DNA from: DAOUEX01 sp034430235
Lineage (GTDB): Bacteria; Chloroflexota; Anaerolineae; UBA2200
Assembly (NCBI GenBank): GCA_964478075.1
Contig: CAYZGO010000017.1
Coordinates: forward strand, 11,938-75,937
Direction of reading: 5' to 3'
Length of the DNA: 64,000 nt
In this document: positions 35,001 through 42,205 of the stretch, in pieces
How the letters are laid out: the number at the start of each line of letters is the position of its first letter
Position numbering within the stretch: position 1 is the first letter of the stretch
Made by a program: the position numbers and the translations under genes
The notes under the pieces: model-generated
Seen by the model: only the letters and a program-made list of their open reading frames with translations
What the model was told of the DNA's origin: nothing
Database searches by the model: none

Positions 35001-36335
35001 GTTACCAGCCGCATCCTCTAGCCATAGGAAGAGCTGGTGTGTGCCCTGCGTAGATACAGTCAAGCCCGAGATGCTGTTGATGCCCTCTCCAACAACAGGC
35101 GAATCCGGCGACTCATCATCGTTGCTCGTTGGAGCTGAATCCCACTTGTAGTGAGCAGCTACTATGCCGGAAGTATCGTCCGGGTTGGTCCACGCCAGAT
35201 CGAAGGAATTGACGCTGGTCCAGTAAGAGGGGGTGACCGACGGATCGGTAGGCGACGACGGCGCTGTATCATCGTAAGTGAAAGCAGCCTCACCGTACTC
35301 GCTCTGTACGTTGCCGCAGTTATCTACTGCCCTAGAGTGGACTGTATATATGGCATCCACTGGCGGCATGAATGCATACGACCAGGCAGTGGTCCCGGAG
35401 ACAGTCAGCCATTGGGGAGTCGGCCCCCAGGTTGAACCATCGTAGTAGAGGCCATCTGAATCCCTATGCAGCGTGATTTGCACATAGGCGACCCCAGATC
35501 CTGAATCGCTGGCCGAACCTGTTATCTTACCCCCCCAAGCCTCCCCATTGAAGCAGCCATCTGTCCATACCTCGGACTGTGGCGGGGTAATATCGTGGGA
35601 GAATGTACTCTGACCATATACGGGTTGTCCATTCCCAGCAACGTCTCTGGCGCGTGATTGGACAATGTAGGTGTCTTCATCCAGAACGAAGGAGTAGGAC
35701 CAACTCGTGGTACCGGCAGCGGTCAACCAGTGCGAATCAATCTGCCAGGACGAGCCATTGTAGTACAAGCCATCACTGTTCCTGCGCAGCCTGATCTCCA
35801 CCACGCTCACATCGGAACCTGAGTCGCTGGCTGTACCCGTGATCCCCCCTGGCCACGTCAAGCCATAGCACCCAGAGGTTTCCACAGTCGAACTGGGAGC
35901 AATCGTATCTACCTTCACAGCATAAGCACTACTCCACAATGGTACACCAAGTTGATCCAAAATGGCGAACATGATCTGGTTCTGGTCTTCAGTTGGCGAG
36001 TGCGGGAAGACCAAGTTAGCGACAGTCAGCAGGCGCCTATTCTCACCTATGCTGTCAATCTGCACACCCAACTGTTCGCCACTCCAGTTCACGCCCCCAT
36101 CCGTGCTGTACTTGTAGCGACCATCGTCAATGAAACCATTCTCATTGTAAACCTTGACTGTGCAGGTCACGAGTGTACTCGTAACCCATCCAGACGGCTG
36201 AAAGTCATACCACTCTTCCGAACTGGCTGCGACGAACACGGATTCGTGCGGCACGCTGCTGGCCTGGGTAGCTGTCAGCAGCAGAATGAACAATAGGCTG
36301 AACAGAATTGCTGCCACAAGGACTCTGGCCCTCAT
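32001..36335 (-). CDS. Very large secreted protein with OmpL47-like Ig repeats
   Basis: 1444 residues. Residues 1-26 are a signal peptide (VLVAAILFSLLFILLLTA). The bulk is a chain of about ten beta-sandwich repeats of 80-110 residues each carrying a YYSVDxAGNxE and IDxxPPTT motif, as in OmpL47-type and bacterial Ig-like surface proteins, with many Cys pairs. The C-terminal 230 residues (LNGDFEECTWLGWEKSWIRW) form a different beta domain, similar to carbohydrate-binding-type folds. No LPXTG or transmembrane anchor is seen at the end, so attachment is unclear. Two repeats share a near-identical 174-bp stretch. The ATG at 36335 has GGGGGGAAG upstream. Confidence 0.85.
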   Translation of the reverse strand: MRARVLVAAILFSLLFILLLTATQASSVPHESVFVAASSEEWYDFQPSGWVTSTLVTCTVKVYNENGFIDDGRYKYSTDGGVNWSGEQLGVQIDSIGENRRLLTVANLVFPHSPTEDQNQIMFAILDQLGVPLWSSAYAVKVDTIAPSSTVETSGCYGLTWPGGITGTASDSGSDVSVVEIRLRRNSDGLYYNGSSWQIDSHWLTAAGTTSWSYSFVLDEDTYIVQSRARDVAGNGQPVYGQSTFSHDITPPQSEVWTDGCFNGEAWGGKITGSASDSGSGVAYVQITLHRDSDGLYYDGSTWGPTPQWLTVSGTTAWSYAFMPPVDAIYTVHSRAVDNCGNVQSEYGEAAFTYDDTAPSSPTDPSVTPSYWTSVNSFDLAWTNPDDTSGIVAAHYKWDSAPTSNDDESPDSPVVGEGINSISGLTVSTQGTHQLFLWLEDAAGNVDFQNHSATAEEAFKWDADPPTTTISHVEGTPECGDWYTSTVTITLTCEDNASGCASSYYCIGSGSWQSGTSFLIDTEGIITFSYYSVDVAGNSEPPQTSQVKIDSVPPTTSKPSYTGFLGHDGWYTSTVSVALTAVDATSGVSETYHQVDDGAFLLGNLFDVATDGVHVIRYYSVDFACNQEAVQTATLQIDKTYPTTTYELEGLPGGDGWFVASPVTVTLSASDVVTGVQTSGVEGLHYRIDGGPWQQYSGTTVSFTVETPLESEYVHVIKFSATDRAGNVEKPIGELTAGIDRKAPGPIPHIPVPSPSDWTKTNCFTITWDQNPYDLSGIGGAYYSFTEPISPTDGTFVRGDDIMSISGVEVPPQLGDGEHYVYIWLQDKAGNSDHLTRRLARPPVRLDRTPPEVTPVVTGTLCGTGGWYNSCITVTFVATDTLSGMAGGVISYHVLGGGGWIEGDYYYECRDNWYTIECRAVDTAGNVSYIVTTTVKLDQTAPEAPIGIEPEPNGWSKENSFDIKWVNPTDLSGVAGKYYKQGSPPISSTDGIYVHGSQSSLPGVSAIAEGEIPVYVWLVDNACNSNYQRPAVATLKYDSTPPTTNFSASGVLGGEGWYTSTVTITLTCEDNASGCASSHYRIGNGSWQTGTSFLIDAEGVITFSYYSVDVAGNREITHTASIKIDRVPPSSYAYADSYSKSTSFTVCWAGSDASSGIAAFDVQSRVGVTGAWQDWLISVDPSQKCKLFTDTVTGTTYYFRTRAWDKAGNVEDYPTTADVYVFVDPLLNGDFEECTWLGWEKSWIRWPGWQGTGECQPALVITQSHTGASTCAVVLGCPDVEDGAPVGASMICQTVAIPNAQDTPAPTLHFWYHIFTYDVLWSPRYNRFYDSFNVGLGPPGGIEPTWVFTDGNKIPSDYGRLMDLDWRAGAVDLRPYAGQTIKICLANVTREDEYYNTWTIVDDVRMVNLERELYLPMVLRATPVSGLSVKAGQNSMRPDSKAKR
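32995..33168. repeat. 174-bp near-identical repeat copy 1 inside the OmpL47-like gene
   Basis: Ungapped match to 34720-34893; I count about ten base differences in 174 (about 94% identity), whereas the other repeats of this protein are clearly more diverged. The most conserved part encodes SFLIDxEGxITFSYYSVDVAGN and the preceding cysteine-rich strand. Confidence 0.9.
34720..34893. repeat. 174-bp near-identical repeat copy 2 inside the OmpL47-like gene
   Basis: Partner of 32995-33168. Equal length and the same frame indicate a recent duplication or gene conversion between two Ig-like repeats. Confidence 0.9.
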
Positions 36336-36529
36336 TATCGGCTTCCCCCCTTTTCTTCGCCCAATGCAGTCGGCTGTTCACCTTAACAATGAGCAGCGCT
36401 GCTCATGGGGCAAAGAGAACCTGGCCATCGCCAGGCCAATGACGCCTGCGGTATCTATTCGTCGTTATGAACAAACAGATCCTTTGCAGTGACATCCTCG
36501 TGCTGTGAGAACCACTCCCCAGCTTTGAG

Positions 36530-37216
36530 TCACAGGCGCTCAAACTTGTATCCGAGGCCGCGCATGGTAGTCAAGAGTTTAGGGTGATCGGGCTCCTCTT
36601 CGATCTTTATGCGGAGACGGCGCACGTACACAGCAATCTGGTTGCTGTAGCCCTCATAGTCGTAGCCCCAGACAGCACTCATCAGCAAGTCATGGCTCAA
36701 GATACGGCCCGCATTGCGCATCAGACAATGCAGCAGTCTGAACTCGATGGGCGTCAGATCCACCTTCCGTCCATCGGCGAAGATTGCCCGATTGCTCACC
36801 GGGTCAAGGGTGATGTTCCCTACTGTCAACTGGGACTGCATATCCTCCATAGCAAGGGCCGTAACGCGACGCATTACTGCCTTAACCCGTGCCAAAAGCT
36901 CGGCGGGCTCGAAGGGCTTGGCCAGGTAATCGTCCGCCCCCAACTGTAGCCCGGTCACTTTGTCTACAGTCTCGCCTTTTGCTGAGAGGAAGATTATCGG
37001 CACGTCCATCTTCTGGCGAATGCGCCGGCACACCTCAAAGCCATCAAGATACGGCATCATCACATCCAAGATCACCAGATCTGGAGCCTCGCGGTCAACC
37101 AACTCCAGAGCAGCCGAGCCATTGTCTGTGCTGGTGACGTCATAGCCTTCCTCGCGTAGAAGGAAGGAAATCATCTTGACGCTAGGAGGGTCATCATCCA
37201 CAACTAAAATGCGCAT
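36530..37216 (-). CDS. OmpR/PhoB-family response regulator
   Basis: 228 residues. A receiver domain (RILVVDDDPPSVKMISFLL, phospho-acceptor D51 in LVILDVMMPYLDGF, conserved Lys in LAKPFEPAELL) precedes a winged-helix DNA-binding domain (LTPIEFRLLHCLMRNAGRILSHDLL, YVRRLRIKIEEEPDHPKLL). It should bind tandem direct repeats and activate or repress transcription. A 19-bp dyad lies about 80 bases upstream and may be an operator. The histidine kinase 7.5 kb downstream is a possible partner; the three secreted or membrane proteins in between are possible targets (inference). Confidence 0.93.
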   Translation of the reverse strand: MRILVVDDDPPSVKMISFLLREEGYDVTSTDNGSAALELVDREAPDLVILDVMMPYLDGFEVCRRIRQKMDVPIIFLSAKGETVDKVTGLQLGADDYLAKPFEPAELLARVKAVMRRVTALAMEDMQSQLTVGNITLDPVSNRAIFADGRKVDLTPIEFRLLHCLMRNAGRILSHDLLMSAVWGYDYEGYSNQIAVYVRRLRIKIEEEPDHPKLLTTMRGLGYKFERL

Positions 37217-37293
37217 AATCGAACACCTTTCCTCTTGTAGAGACGTAGAGATGTGAGAACAGATATGACATAGATCGCACTTTCATGCCATCC

Positions 37294-37312
37294 GTTACAA
37301 AACCCTTGTAAC
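37294..37312. promoter_or_regulatory. 19-bp dyad upstream of response regulator
   Basis: GTTACAA (37294-37300) and TTGTAAC (37306-37312) form a perfect 7-bp inverted repeat spaced by five bases. It lies about 80 bp before the start of the response regulator and is a candidate operator, perhaps for autoregulation. Winged-helix regulators usually prefer direct repeats, so another protein could bind. Confidence 0.5.
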
Positions 37313-37438
37313 TATCCAATCTCGTTACTTGGGACCACGAGACTTGATAGGTGGAGGCTGGCGAATTTCGAGTACCCCCATATCTTCGTAGAGCCCGCTC
37401 GGTCGACCCCAAGATGTGAGACCGTAGTGTCCCCAACA

Positions 37439-37454
37439 GACGACTAAAGTCGTC
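37439..37454. repeat. REP-like hairpin (GACGACT/AGTCGTC)
   Basis: Perfect 7-bp stem with a two-base loop. Its core, xxGAC-N4-GTCxx, is shared with the two hairpins at 48162-48181 and 48223-48238, suggesting one family of short dispersed palindromes. Confidence 0.7.
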
Positions 37455-37640
37455 ACTACGAGCAAAAACGCCAATGTCCAGTTAGCACGTGACAACTTAC
37501 AAGACCCCAGAATGCAGCAATCCTTTCAAATAACTGCTATACTTCTCTTCTCTATTATATCACTAGCTGCACAGTACGCAAAATGCCTCTGCGTCACTCA
37601 CCAAACATGCGACCCGACAATCAACCAGTCTGCAGGCCGG

Positions 37641-37669
37641 TTGTCGAAATCACGCCAACTCACTATAAT
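37641..37669 (+). promoter_or_regulatory. Predicted sigma70-type promoter for the GT2 gene pair
   Basis: TTGTCG at 37641-37646, 17-bp spacer, TATAAT at 37664-37669. The predicted start is about 25 bp before the GT2 start codon. Confidence 0.6.
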
Positions 37670-37698
37670 AGAACTGCCACGTAGGAGGCGCATCATTG

Positions 37699-38694
37699 AT
37701 GGCACAGGTTTCAGTCATCGCCACGGTAAAAAACGAGAGCTGCTCCATTGGGCGGCTCCTGGAGTCGCTTTGCCGCCAAACGCGACAACCCGACGAGGTC
37801 ATTATCGTGGACGGGGGGTCCAGCGATGGTACGTTGGACAAGTTGCGACTCTGGGAAGACAGCCGCCGCTTGCCGCTCCGCACCCTTGTCGAGCCTGGCT
37901 GTAACATCTCACGTGGCAGGAATGTGGCCATTGCAGCCGCACGTGGCCCAGTCATTGCCAGTACCGATGCCGGTGTTCGCCTTGAGCCGTCCTGGCTGGC
38001 CAGTCTGCTGCAGCCATTCGAAGCCAATAGGGAACAATCAGCCCCCATCGTAGCATGTGGGTTCTTCGTCCCAGAAGCGACCTCCGTCTTCGAGACGGCC
38101 ATGGGAGCCACCGTGCTGCCTGTGTTGGATGACGTCAATCCCGAGAGGTTTCTGCCCTCCAGTCGCTCCGTAGCTTTTTTGAAGAGCGCCTGGGAAGCTG
38201 TTGGTGGCTATCCGGAGTGGCTGGAGTACTGCGAAGACCTCATATTCGATTTCCGACTGCGGGCCAGGGGCTACCGTTTTGTATTCGTACCCACCGCTAT
38301 CGTCCACTTCCGCCCCCGGAGCAGCCTCTGCGTTTTCTTCAAGCAGTACTATCGCTACGCTCGCGGCGACGGCAAGGCGGATCTCTGGCGCAAAAGACAC
38401 GCCGTGCGCTACTTGATCTATCTGCTTGCTCTCCCCACTCTGCTCTGGCTCTCTGTTACCAAGAGCCTATTATGGGGGGTGCTCCCCATCCTGGGCATGG
38501 CCATTGCGCTTTGGACACCTTACAAGCGCCTGTTGCCCGCTGCAAAGTCCTTCAGCGCCCTTGGCCGATTGAGGGCCATCCTGCTGGTTCCCGTCATCCG
38601 CGTGACAGGAGACGTGGCCAAAATGATTGGCTACCCTGTGGGCATCCACTGGCGGTGGCGTCACCGGCACGACGTTCCTCGCTGGCGCGATTGA
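37699..38694 (+). CDS. GT2 glycosyltransferase with C-terminal membrane segments
   Basis: About 331 residues. AQVSVIATVKNESCSIGRLL, IVDGGSSDGTLDKL and ASTDAGVRLEPSWL give the GT-A fold; YCEDLIFDFRLRARGYRF supplies the conserved ED acid. Two hydrophobic segments lie near residues 230-275 (YLIYLLALPTLLWLSVTKSLLWGVLPILGMAIALW). The ATG at 37699 follows AGGAGG by ten bases; a TTG one codon upstream is possible. It is the first of a plus-strand group that includes a second GT2 and surE. Acceptor and donor are unknown. Confidence 0.88.
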   Translation: MAQVSVIATVKNESCSIGRLLESLCRQTRQPDEVIIVDGGSSDGTLDKLRLWEDSRRLPLRTLVEPGCNISRGRNVAIAAARGPVIASTDAGVRLEPSWLASLLQPFEANREQSAPIVACGFFVPEATSVFETAMGATVLPVLDDVNPERFLPSSRSVAFLKSAWEAVGGYPEWLEYCEDLIFDFRLRARGYRFVFVPTAIVHFRPRSSLCVFFKQYYRYARGDGKADLWRKRHAVRYLIYLLALPTLLWLSVTKSLLWGVLPILGMAIALWTPYKRLLPAAKSFSALGRLRAILLVPVIRVTGDVAKMIGYPVGIHWRWRHRHDVPRWRD

Positions 38695-38732
38695 CCCGCA
38701 ATGCACGACGTGGCAGATAGTGAAGGGGGACT

Positions 38733-39620
38733 ATGGACCTCTCGATTATCATCGTGAACTATAGAACGCGCGACTTGCTGCGCGACTGCTTGCGTTCGGT
38801 CTATGCCAGTCAAGGTGCCTTTGACTACGAGGTAGTCGTCGTGGACAACTGCTCCGGCGACGGCAGCCTAGAGATGGTCCGGCAGGAGTTTCCGATGGTG
38901 CACTTGATTGCCAGTCAAATCAGCGGCGGCTATGCGTATGCGAACAATCTGGGCATTCGCGAAGCTCAAGGTCGCTATGTGCTCCTGCTCAACCCCGATA
39001 CCCTCTTGCCGCCAACCGCCCTGAAGGACATGCTGCTGTTTATGGAGGAACATCCTGACGCAGGCGTGGCGGGTCCGAAGCTGGTGCTGGCAGATGGCAG
39101 CCTGGACCTGGCTTGTCGGCGCAGCTTTCCTACCCTGGACGTTGCCCTCTACCGCTTGATTGGACTCAGCAGGCGATACCCTGATAGCCCGCGTTACAAC
39201 CGCTACAATCTTGGCTATCTTGACCCAGATCAGGTGACTGAACTTGACTCTGTGGTCGGCGCATTCATGCTGATACGTGGAGAGGCGCTAGATCAAGCTG
39301 GGCTCTTTGATGAGCGCTTCTTTGCTTTCGCCGAGGATATCGACCTCTGCTATCGGATCAAGGTCGAGCATGGCTGGAGAATATACTACAACCCAGCAGT
39401 GGTTGTTACACATTACAAAGGGCAATCTATGAAGCAACGCCTCACCACGATGACGATCCACTTTTATCGTGCTATGTGGCTGTTTCACAAGAAGCACTAT
39501 GCCAAGCAGACGTTTTTCTTGCTGAACTGGGCTGTTGCGCTTGGTACAGCTACCTTGTGCTGTCTGGCCCTGATGATCAACTTCTTCCGGCCGGCGGAGA
39601 AGCGAAAGGTGGGATTGTGA
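38733..39620 (+). CDS. GT2 rhamnosyltransferase-like glycosyltransferase (WbbL type)
   Basis: 295 residues. LSIIIVNYRTRDLLRDCLRS, VVDNCSGDGSLEMV and LLLNPDTLLPPTAL identify the WbbL/GT2 group that uses NPD in place of DxD. GAFMLIRGEALDQAGLFDERFFAFAEDIDLC is the conserved acceptor/catalytic region. A hydrophobic C-terminal helix (NWAVALGTATLCCLALMINFF) suggests membrane attachment. It may transfer rhamnose or a similar sugar to a lipid-linked glycan. AGGGGG precedes the ATG. Its last bases overlap the surE start (GTGA). Confidence 0.9.
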   Translation: MDLSIIIVNYRTRDLLRDCLRSVYASQGAFDYEVVVVDNCSGDGSLEMVRQEFPMVHLIASQISGGYAYANNLGIREAQGRYVLLLNPDTLLPPTALKDMLLFMEEHPDAGVAGPKLVLADGSLDLACRRSFPTLDVALYRLIGLSRRYPDSPRYNRYNLGYLDPDQVTELDSVVGAFMLIRGEALDQAGLFDERFFAFAEDIDLCYRIKVEHGWRIYYNPAVVVTHYKGQSMKQRLTTMTIHFYRAMWLFHKKHYAKQTFFLLNWAVALGTATLCCLALMINFFRPAEKRKVGL

Positions 39621-40384
39621 GTCTGATACTTCTGACCAACGATGATGGCATCAACGCGCCGGGGTTGTTCGCCCTCAAACAGGCTATGGAGACAGTGGCC
39701 GAGGTCGTCGTCTTCGCTCCTGACCACAACTGGTCCGCTGCTGGCCACGGAAAGACGATGCACAAACCGCTACGGGTCTACGATGCCAAACTGGCCGACG
39801 GCAGCCCAGCCCTGATCACCAACGGCGGGCCGGCTGACTGTGTGGCTTTAGCCGTGTTGGGGATAGTCCCGCAACAGCCAGACCTGGTCATGTCCGGGAT
39901 AAACCTGGGCGCAAATGTAGCACAGGATATGACCTATTCGGGTACCGTCGCAGCAGCTATGGAAGGTCTCATCTCTGGCATTCCTGCTGTGGCCATTTCG
40001 CTGGCCACGCGGCAGGACAGCGCCACGGACTTTGCTTGTGCGGCACGCTTTGCGGCTATCCTGGCCCGCAAGGTACTCGAAAGTGGCTGCAAGCATCTGC
40101 TTCTGAATGTCAATGTGCCCTCCCCGCCCCACAATGAGATCGCCGGGGTGGAGATCACGAGACTGGGCAGGCGCATCTATCACGATGTCCTCGTCAAGCG
40201 ACAGGATCCGCGCGGCCACAAGTACTACTGGATCGGTGGAGAGCCGCCAACGGGCGTGATCGAAGATGGCACAGACATCGGCGCCCTTGCAGCAAACAAG
40301 ATCTCTGTGACGCCCCTTCAGCTTGACTTGACAGCACATCATGTTCTCGACGAACTGCGTAGCTGGCAGCTACGTATAGAATAG
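39617..40384 (+). CDS. surE: SurE 5'/3'-nucleotidase
   Basis: 255 residues. The N-terminus MSLILLTNDDGINAPGLFAL carries the metal-binding DD pair (D9, D10), VVVFAPDHNWSAAGHGKTM and then NGGPADCVALAVLG and MSGINLGANVAQDMTYSGTVAAA are SurE signatures. SurE dephosphorylates nucleoside monophosphates and short polyphosphates in stress and stationary phase. The start is the GTG at 39617, which overlaps the stop of the GT2 gene as GTGA and is preceded by GGTGGG; the longer frame upstream adds sequence unlike SurE. Family length is about 250 residues, so the gene looks complete. Confidence 0.95.
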   Translation: MSLILLTNDDGINAPGLFALKQAMETVAEVVVFAPDHNWSAAGHGKTMHKPLRVYDAKLADGSPALITNGGPADCVALAVLGIVPQQPDLVMSGINLGANVAQDMTYSGTVAAAMEGLISGIPAVAISLATRQDSATDFACAARFAAILARKVLESGCKHLLLNVNVPSPPHNEIAGVEITRLGRRIYHDVLVKRQDPRGHKYYWIGGEPPTGVIEDGTDIGALAANKISVTPLQLDLTAHHVLDELRSWQLRIE

Positions 40385-40394
40385 AGGAACGCGA

Positions 40395-40916
40395 ATGGAC
40401 TTATGGACAGCCATTGACAACAGACAGAGCGTGCGCCGTTTCACCTCCGCAGAGGTAAGCGCGTCAACCGTACATAAGATCCTTGAAACCGCCATACGCG
40501 CTCCTTCAGCCGGGAACCGACAACCTTGGCATTTTGTTGTGGTGCGCAAAGCCGAGGTCAAACAGGCACTGGCACGGGCGGCATACAGACAGGACTTTGT
40601 GGCTGCAGCGCCAGTAGTCATCGTCGTCTGCGCAGACCCTGAGCGCTCCGCAATGCGTTATGGCGATCGAGGCCGAGAATTGTACTGCCTGCAGGATACT
40701 GCAGCCGCCACAGAACACATACTGCTGGCTGTCACTGCCCTTGGCCTTGGATGCTGCTGGGTGGGCGCTTTCGATGAAAAGGCAGCCGCCCGTGCGCTTC
40801 CGTTGCCTGGCCATCTCCGGCCCGTAGCCATCGTGCCTATAGGGCAGCCTGCGGCAGGGCCAATGGAGCGCACCTGGCGGCGTCCGCTATCGGAAGTAAC
40901 GTCTTTCCTGGAATAG
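40395..40916 (+). CDS. Nitroreductase-family FMN oxidoreductase
   Basis: 173 residues. MDLWTAIDNRQSVRRFTSAEV, IRAPSAGNRQPWHFVVV and LLAVTALGLGCCWVGAFDEKAA are signature segments of the short nitroreductases, which bind FMN and act as homodimers. Its substrate cannot be predicted; members reduce nitro compounds, quinones or flavins, and some serve in pathways of iodotyrosine or cobalamin. It lies 10 bases after surE, so the two are probably co-transcribed. It ends just before a strong promoter for ilvE. Confidence 0.9.
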   Translation: MDLWTAIDNRQSVRRFTSAEVSASTVHKILETAIRAPSAGNRQPWHFVVVRKAEVKQALARAAYRQDFVAAAPVVIVVCADPERSAMRYGDRGRELYCLQDTAAATEHILLAVTALGLGCCWVGAFDEKAAARALPLPGHLRPVAIVPIGQPAAGPMERTWRRPLSEVTSFLE

Positions 40917-40919
40917 CCT

Positions 40920-40949
40920 TTGACAGACCAGGGCCGATAGCTGTATAAT
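40920..40949 (+). promoter_or_regulatory. Consensus sigma70 promoter upstream of ilvE
   Basis: TTGACA at 40920-40925 and TATAAT at 40944-40949 with an 18-bp spacer: both hexamers are perfect. The transcript would start near 40956 and carry a roughly 90-nt leader. Confidence 0.88.
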
Positions 40950-40990
40950 GACCATGCAGTACACCAGCCCTGCTGGACATAGAGGTCCAC

Positions 40991-41007
40991 GGCGTACATA
41001 GTACGCC
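40991..41007. promoter_or_regulatory. Perfect 7-bp hairpin in the ilvE leader
   Basis: GGCGTAC (40991-40997), loop ATA, GTACGCC (41001-41007), in the 5' untranslated region about 40 bases before the start codon. It could be an operator or a regulatory RNA hairpin. It does not pair with the ribosome binding site. Confidence 0.55.
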
Positions 41008-41045
41008 CTATACAAACCCAATGATGGGAGAAAAGGAGGCAAAAG

Positions 41046-41972
41046 TTGGCCAGCAACAGGTATGCGTTCTTCCAAGGCAAGTTCGTTCCTATAGAGGAAG
41101 CCAAAGTCAGCATCATGACGCATGCCCTCAACTATGGCACAGGCTGTTTTGAGGGCATCCGTGCTTATTGGAACCAGGAGGAAAAACAGCTTTACATCTT
41201 CCGCATGGCGGAGCACTATGAGCGGCTGCACAGATCCTGCCATATCCTGCTCATGGACCTGCCCTACAGCGTAGAGCAATTATGTGACCTGACAGTCGAG
41301 TTGCTGCGGCGTGAGGGTTTCAAAAAGGATACCTATATTCGCCCCTTGGCATACAAATCTCAGGAGGGCATCGGCGTGCGCTTGCACGGCATCACTGATG
41401 GCTTTGCCCTGTTTGCTGTGCCATTCGGCAAGTACATCGAGAAGGAGGAAGGCGCGAAGGTGTGTGTCTCCTCCTGGCGGCGCATCTATGACACCTCGGT
41501 GCCAGCACGCGCCAAGTGCACAGGTGCCTACATCAATTCGGCCCTGTGCAAGAGCGAAGCGGAGATGAACGGCTTCGACGAAGCAATTGTGCTCACCCGA
41601 GGCGGGAGCGTGTCGGAAGGCAGCGCCGAGAACTTTTTCATGGTGCGCAACGGAGTGCTAATCACTCCGACGGTAACCTCCGATATCCTGGAAGGTGTCA
41701 CTCGCCACACGCTTATGCTACTTGCGCGCGAGGAACTCCATATCCCAGTTGTGGAGCGCACGATTGATCGCACAGAGTTGTACGTTTGTGACGAAGCCTT
41801 CTTCTGCGGCACAGGTGTGCAACTCGCAGCCATTGCCAGTATAGACAACCGGCCAGTGGGTGAGGGTCGTATTGGCCCCATTACTAAGAAGCTGCGCGAC
41901 ATGTACTTTGACATTGTGCGTGGCAAAGTAGCGAAATACCAGCATTGGTGCACGCCTGTCTACGAGAAATGA
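41046..41972 (+). CDS. ilvE: Branched-chain amino acid aminotransferase
   Basis: 308 residues. ALNYGTGCFEGIRAYWN, VSSWRRIYDTSVPARAKCTGAYINSALCKSEA (PLP lysine about K157 in the AKCTG context) and SEGSAENFFMVRNG are fold-type IV aminotransferase signatures. It converts leucine, isoleucine and valine to and from their 2-oxo acids. The start is TTG at 41046: AAGGAGG lies six bases before it and the usual MASNRYAFFQGKFVP N-terminus follows. A consensus promoter and a leader hairpin precede it, and a terminator-like hairpin follows. It is the only branched-chain gene here. Confidence 0.94.
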   Translation: MASNRYAFFQGKFVPIEEAKVSIMTHALNYGTGCFEGIRAYWNQEEKQLYIFRMAEHYERLHRSCHILLMDLPYSVEQLCDLTVELLRREGFKKDTYIRPLAYKSQEGIGVRLHGITDGFALFAVPFGKYIEKEEGAKVCVSSWRRIYDTSVPARAKCTGAYINSALCKSEAEMNGFDEAIVLTRGGSVSEGSAENFFMVRNGVLITPTVTSDILEGVTRHTLMLLAREELHIPVVERTIDRTELYVCDEAFFCGTGVQLAAIASIDNRPVGEGRIGPITKKLRDMYFDIVRGKVAKYQHWCTPVYEK

Positions 41973-42024
41973 ACTCTGCCGCAAAAGCAGACCTTCGATA
42001 GCGCGGCTGCCCGTAGTGCAACGG

Positions 42025-42054
42025 AGAGCCGGGACATTGGTTCCCGCTCTTTCT
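42025..42054 (+). terminator. Rho-independent terminator after ilvE
   Basis: AGAGC-(C)-GGGA pairs with TCCC-GCTCT (42042-42050) with one bulge, followed by TTTCT. It separates ilvE from ruvB. Confidence 0.6.
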
Positions 42055-42168
42055 ATGAAGTTGGTGCGTGGACGTCAAACTGTTGTTCGTCACTTGTGTG
42101 CACTCAGACTTTGTGATTTGCGACTTTTCGATACAAGTCCATCCACTTTCCTTCAAATCCCGCGCCTG

Positions 42169-42177
42169 TGGTATAAT
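42169..42177 (+). promoter_or_regulatory. Extended -10 promoter of ruvB
   Basis: TGG immediately before TATAAT (42172-42177) gives an extended -10 element. The -35 region is weak. The ruvB start is about 30 bases downstream. Confidence 0.6.
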
Positions 42178-42205
42178 CCGGCCAGTCTCTATTGAGGTAC
42201 ACCTG

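Larger units (their letters stand above)
37217..37698. other. Intergenic region between divergent genes
   Basis: This region separates the minus-strand response regulator from the plus-strand GT2 gene. It contains a dyad at 37294-37312, a REP-like hairpin at 37439-37454 and a promoter at 37641-37669. No other gene is visible. Confidence 0.7.

Noticed and set aside
40954..41001. ATG ORF of 15 codons in the ilvE leader as a leader peptide
   Set aside because: It starts at or before the predicted transcript start, has no SD and no branched-chain codons.
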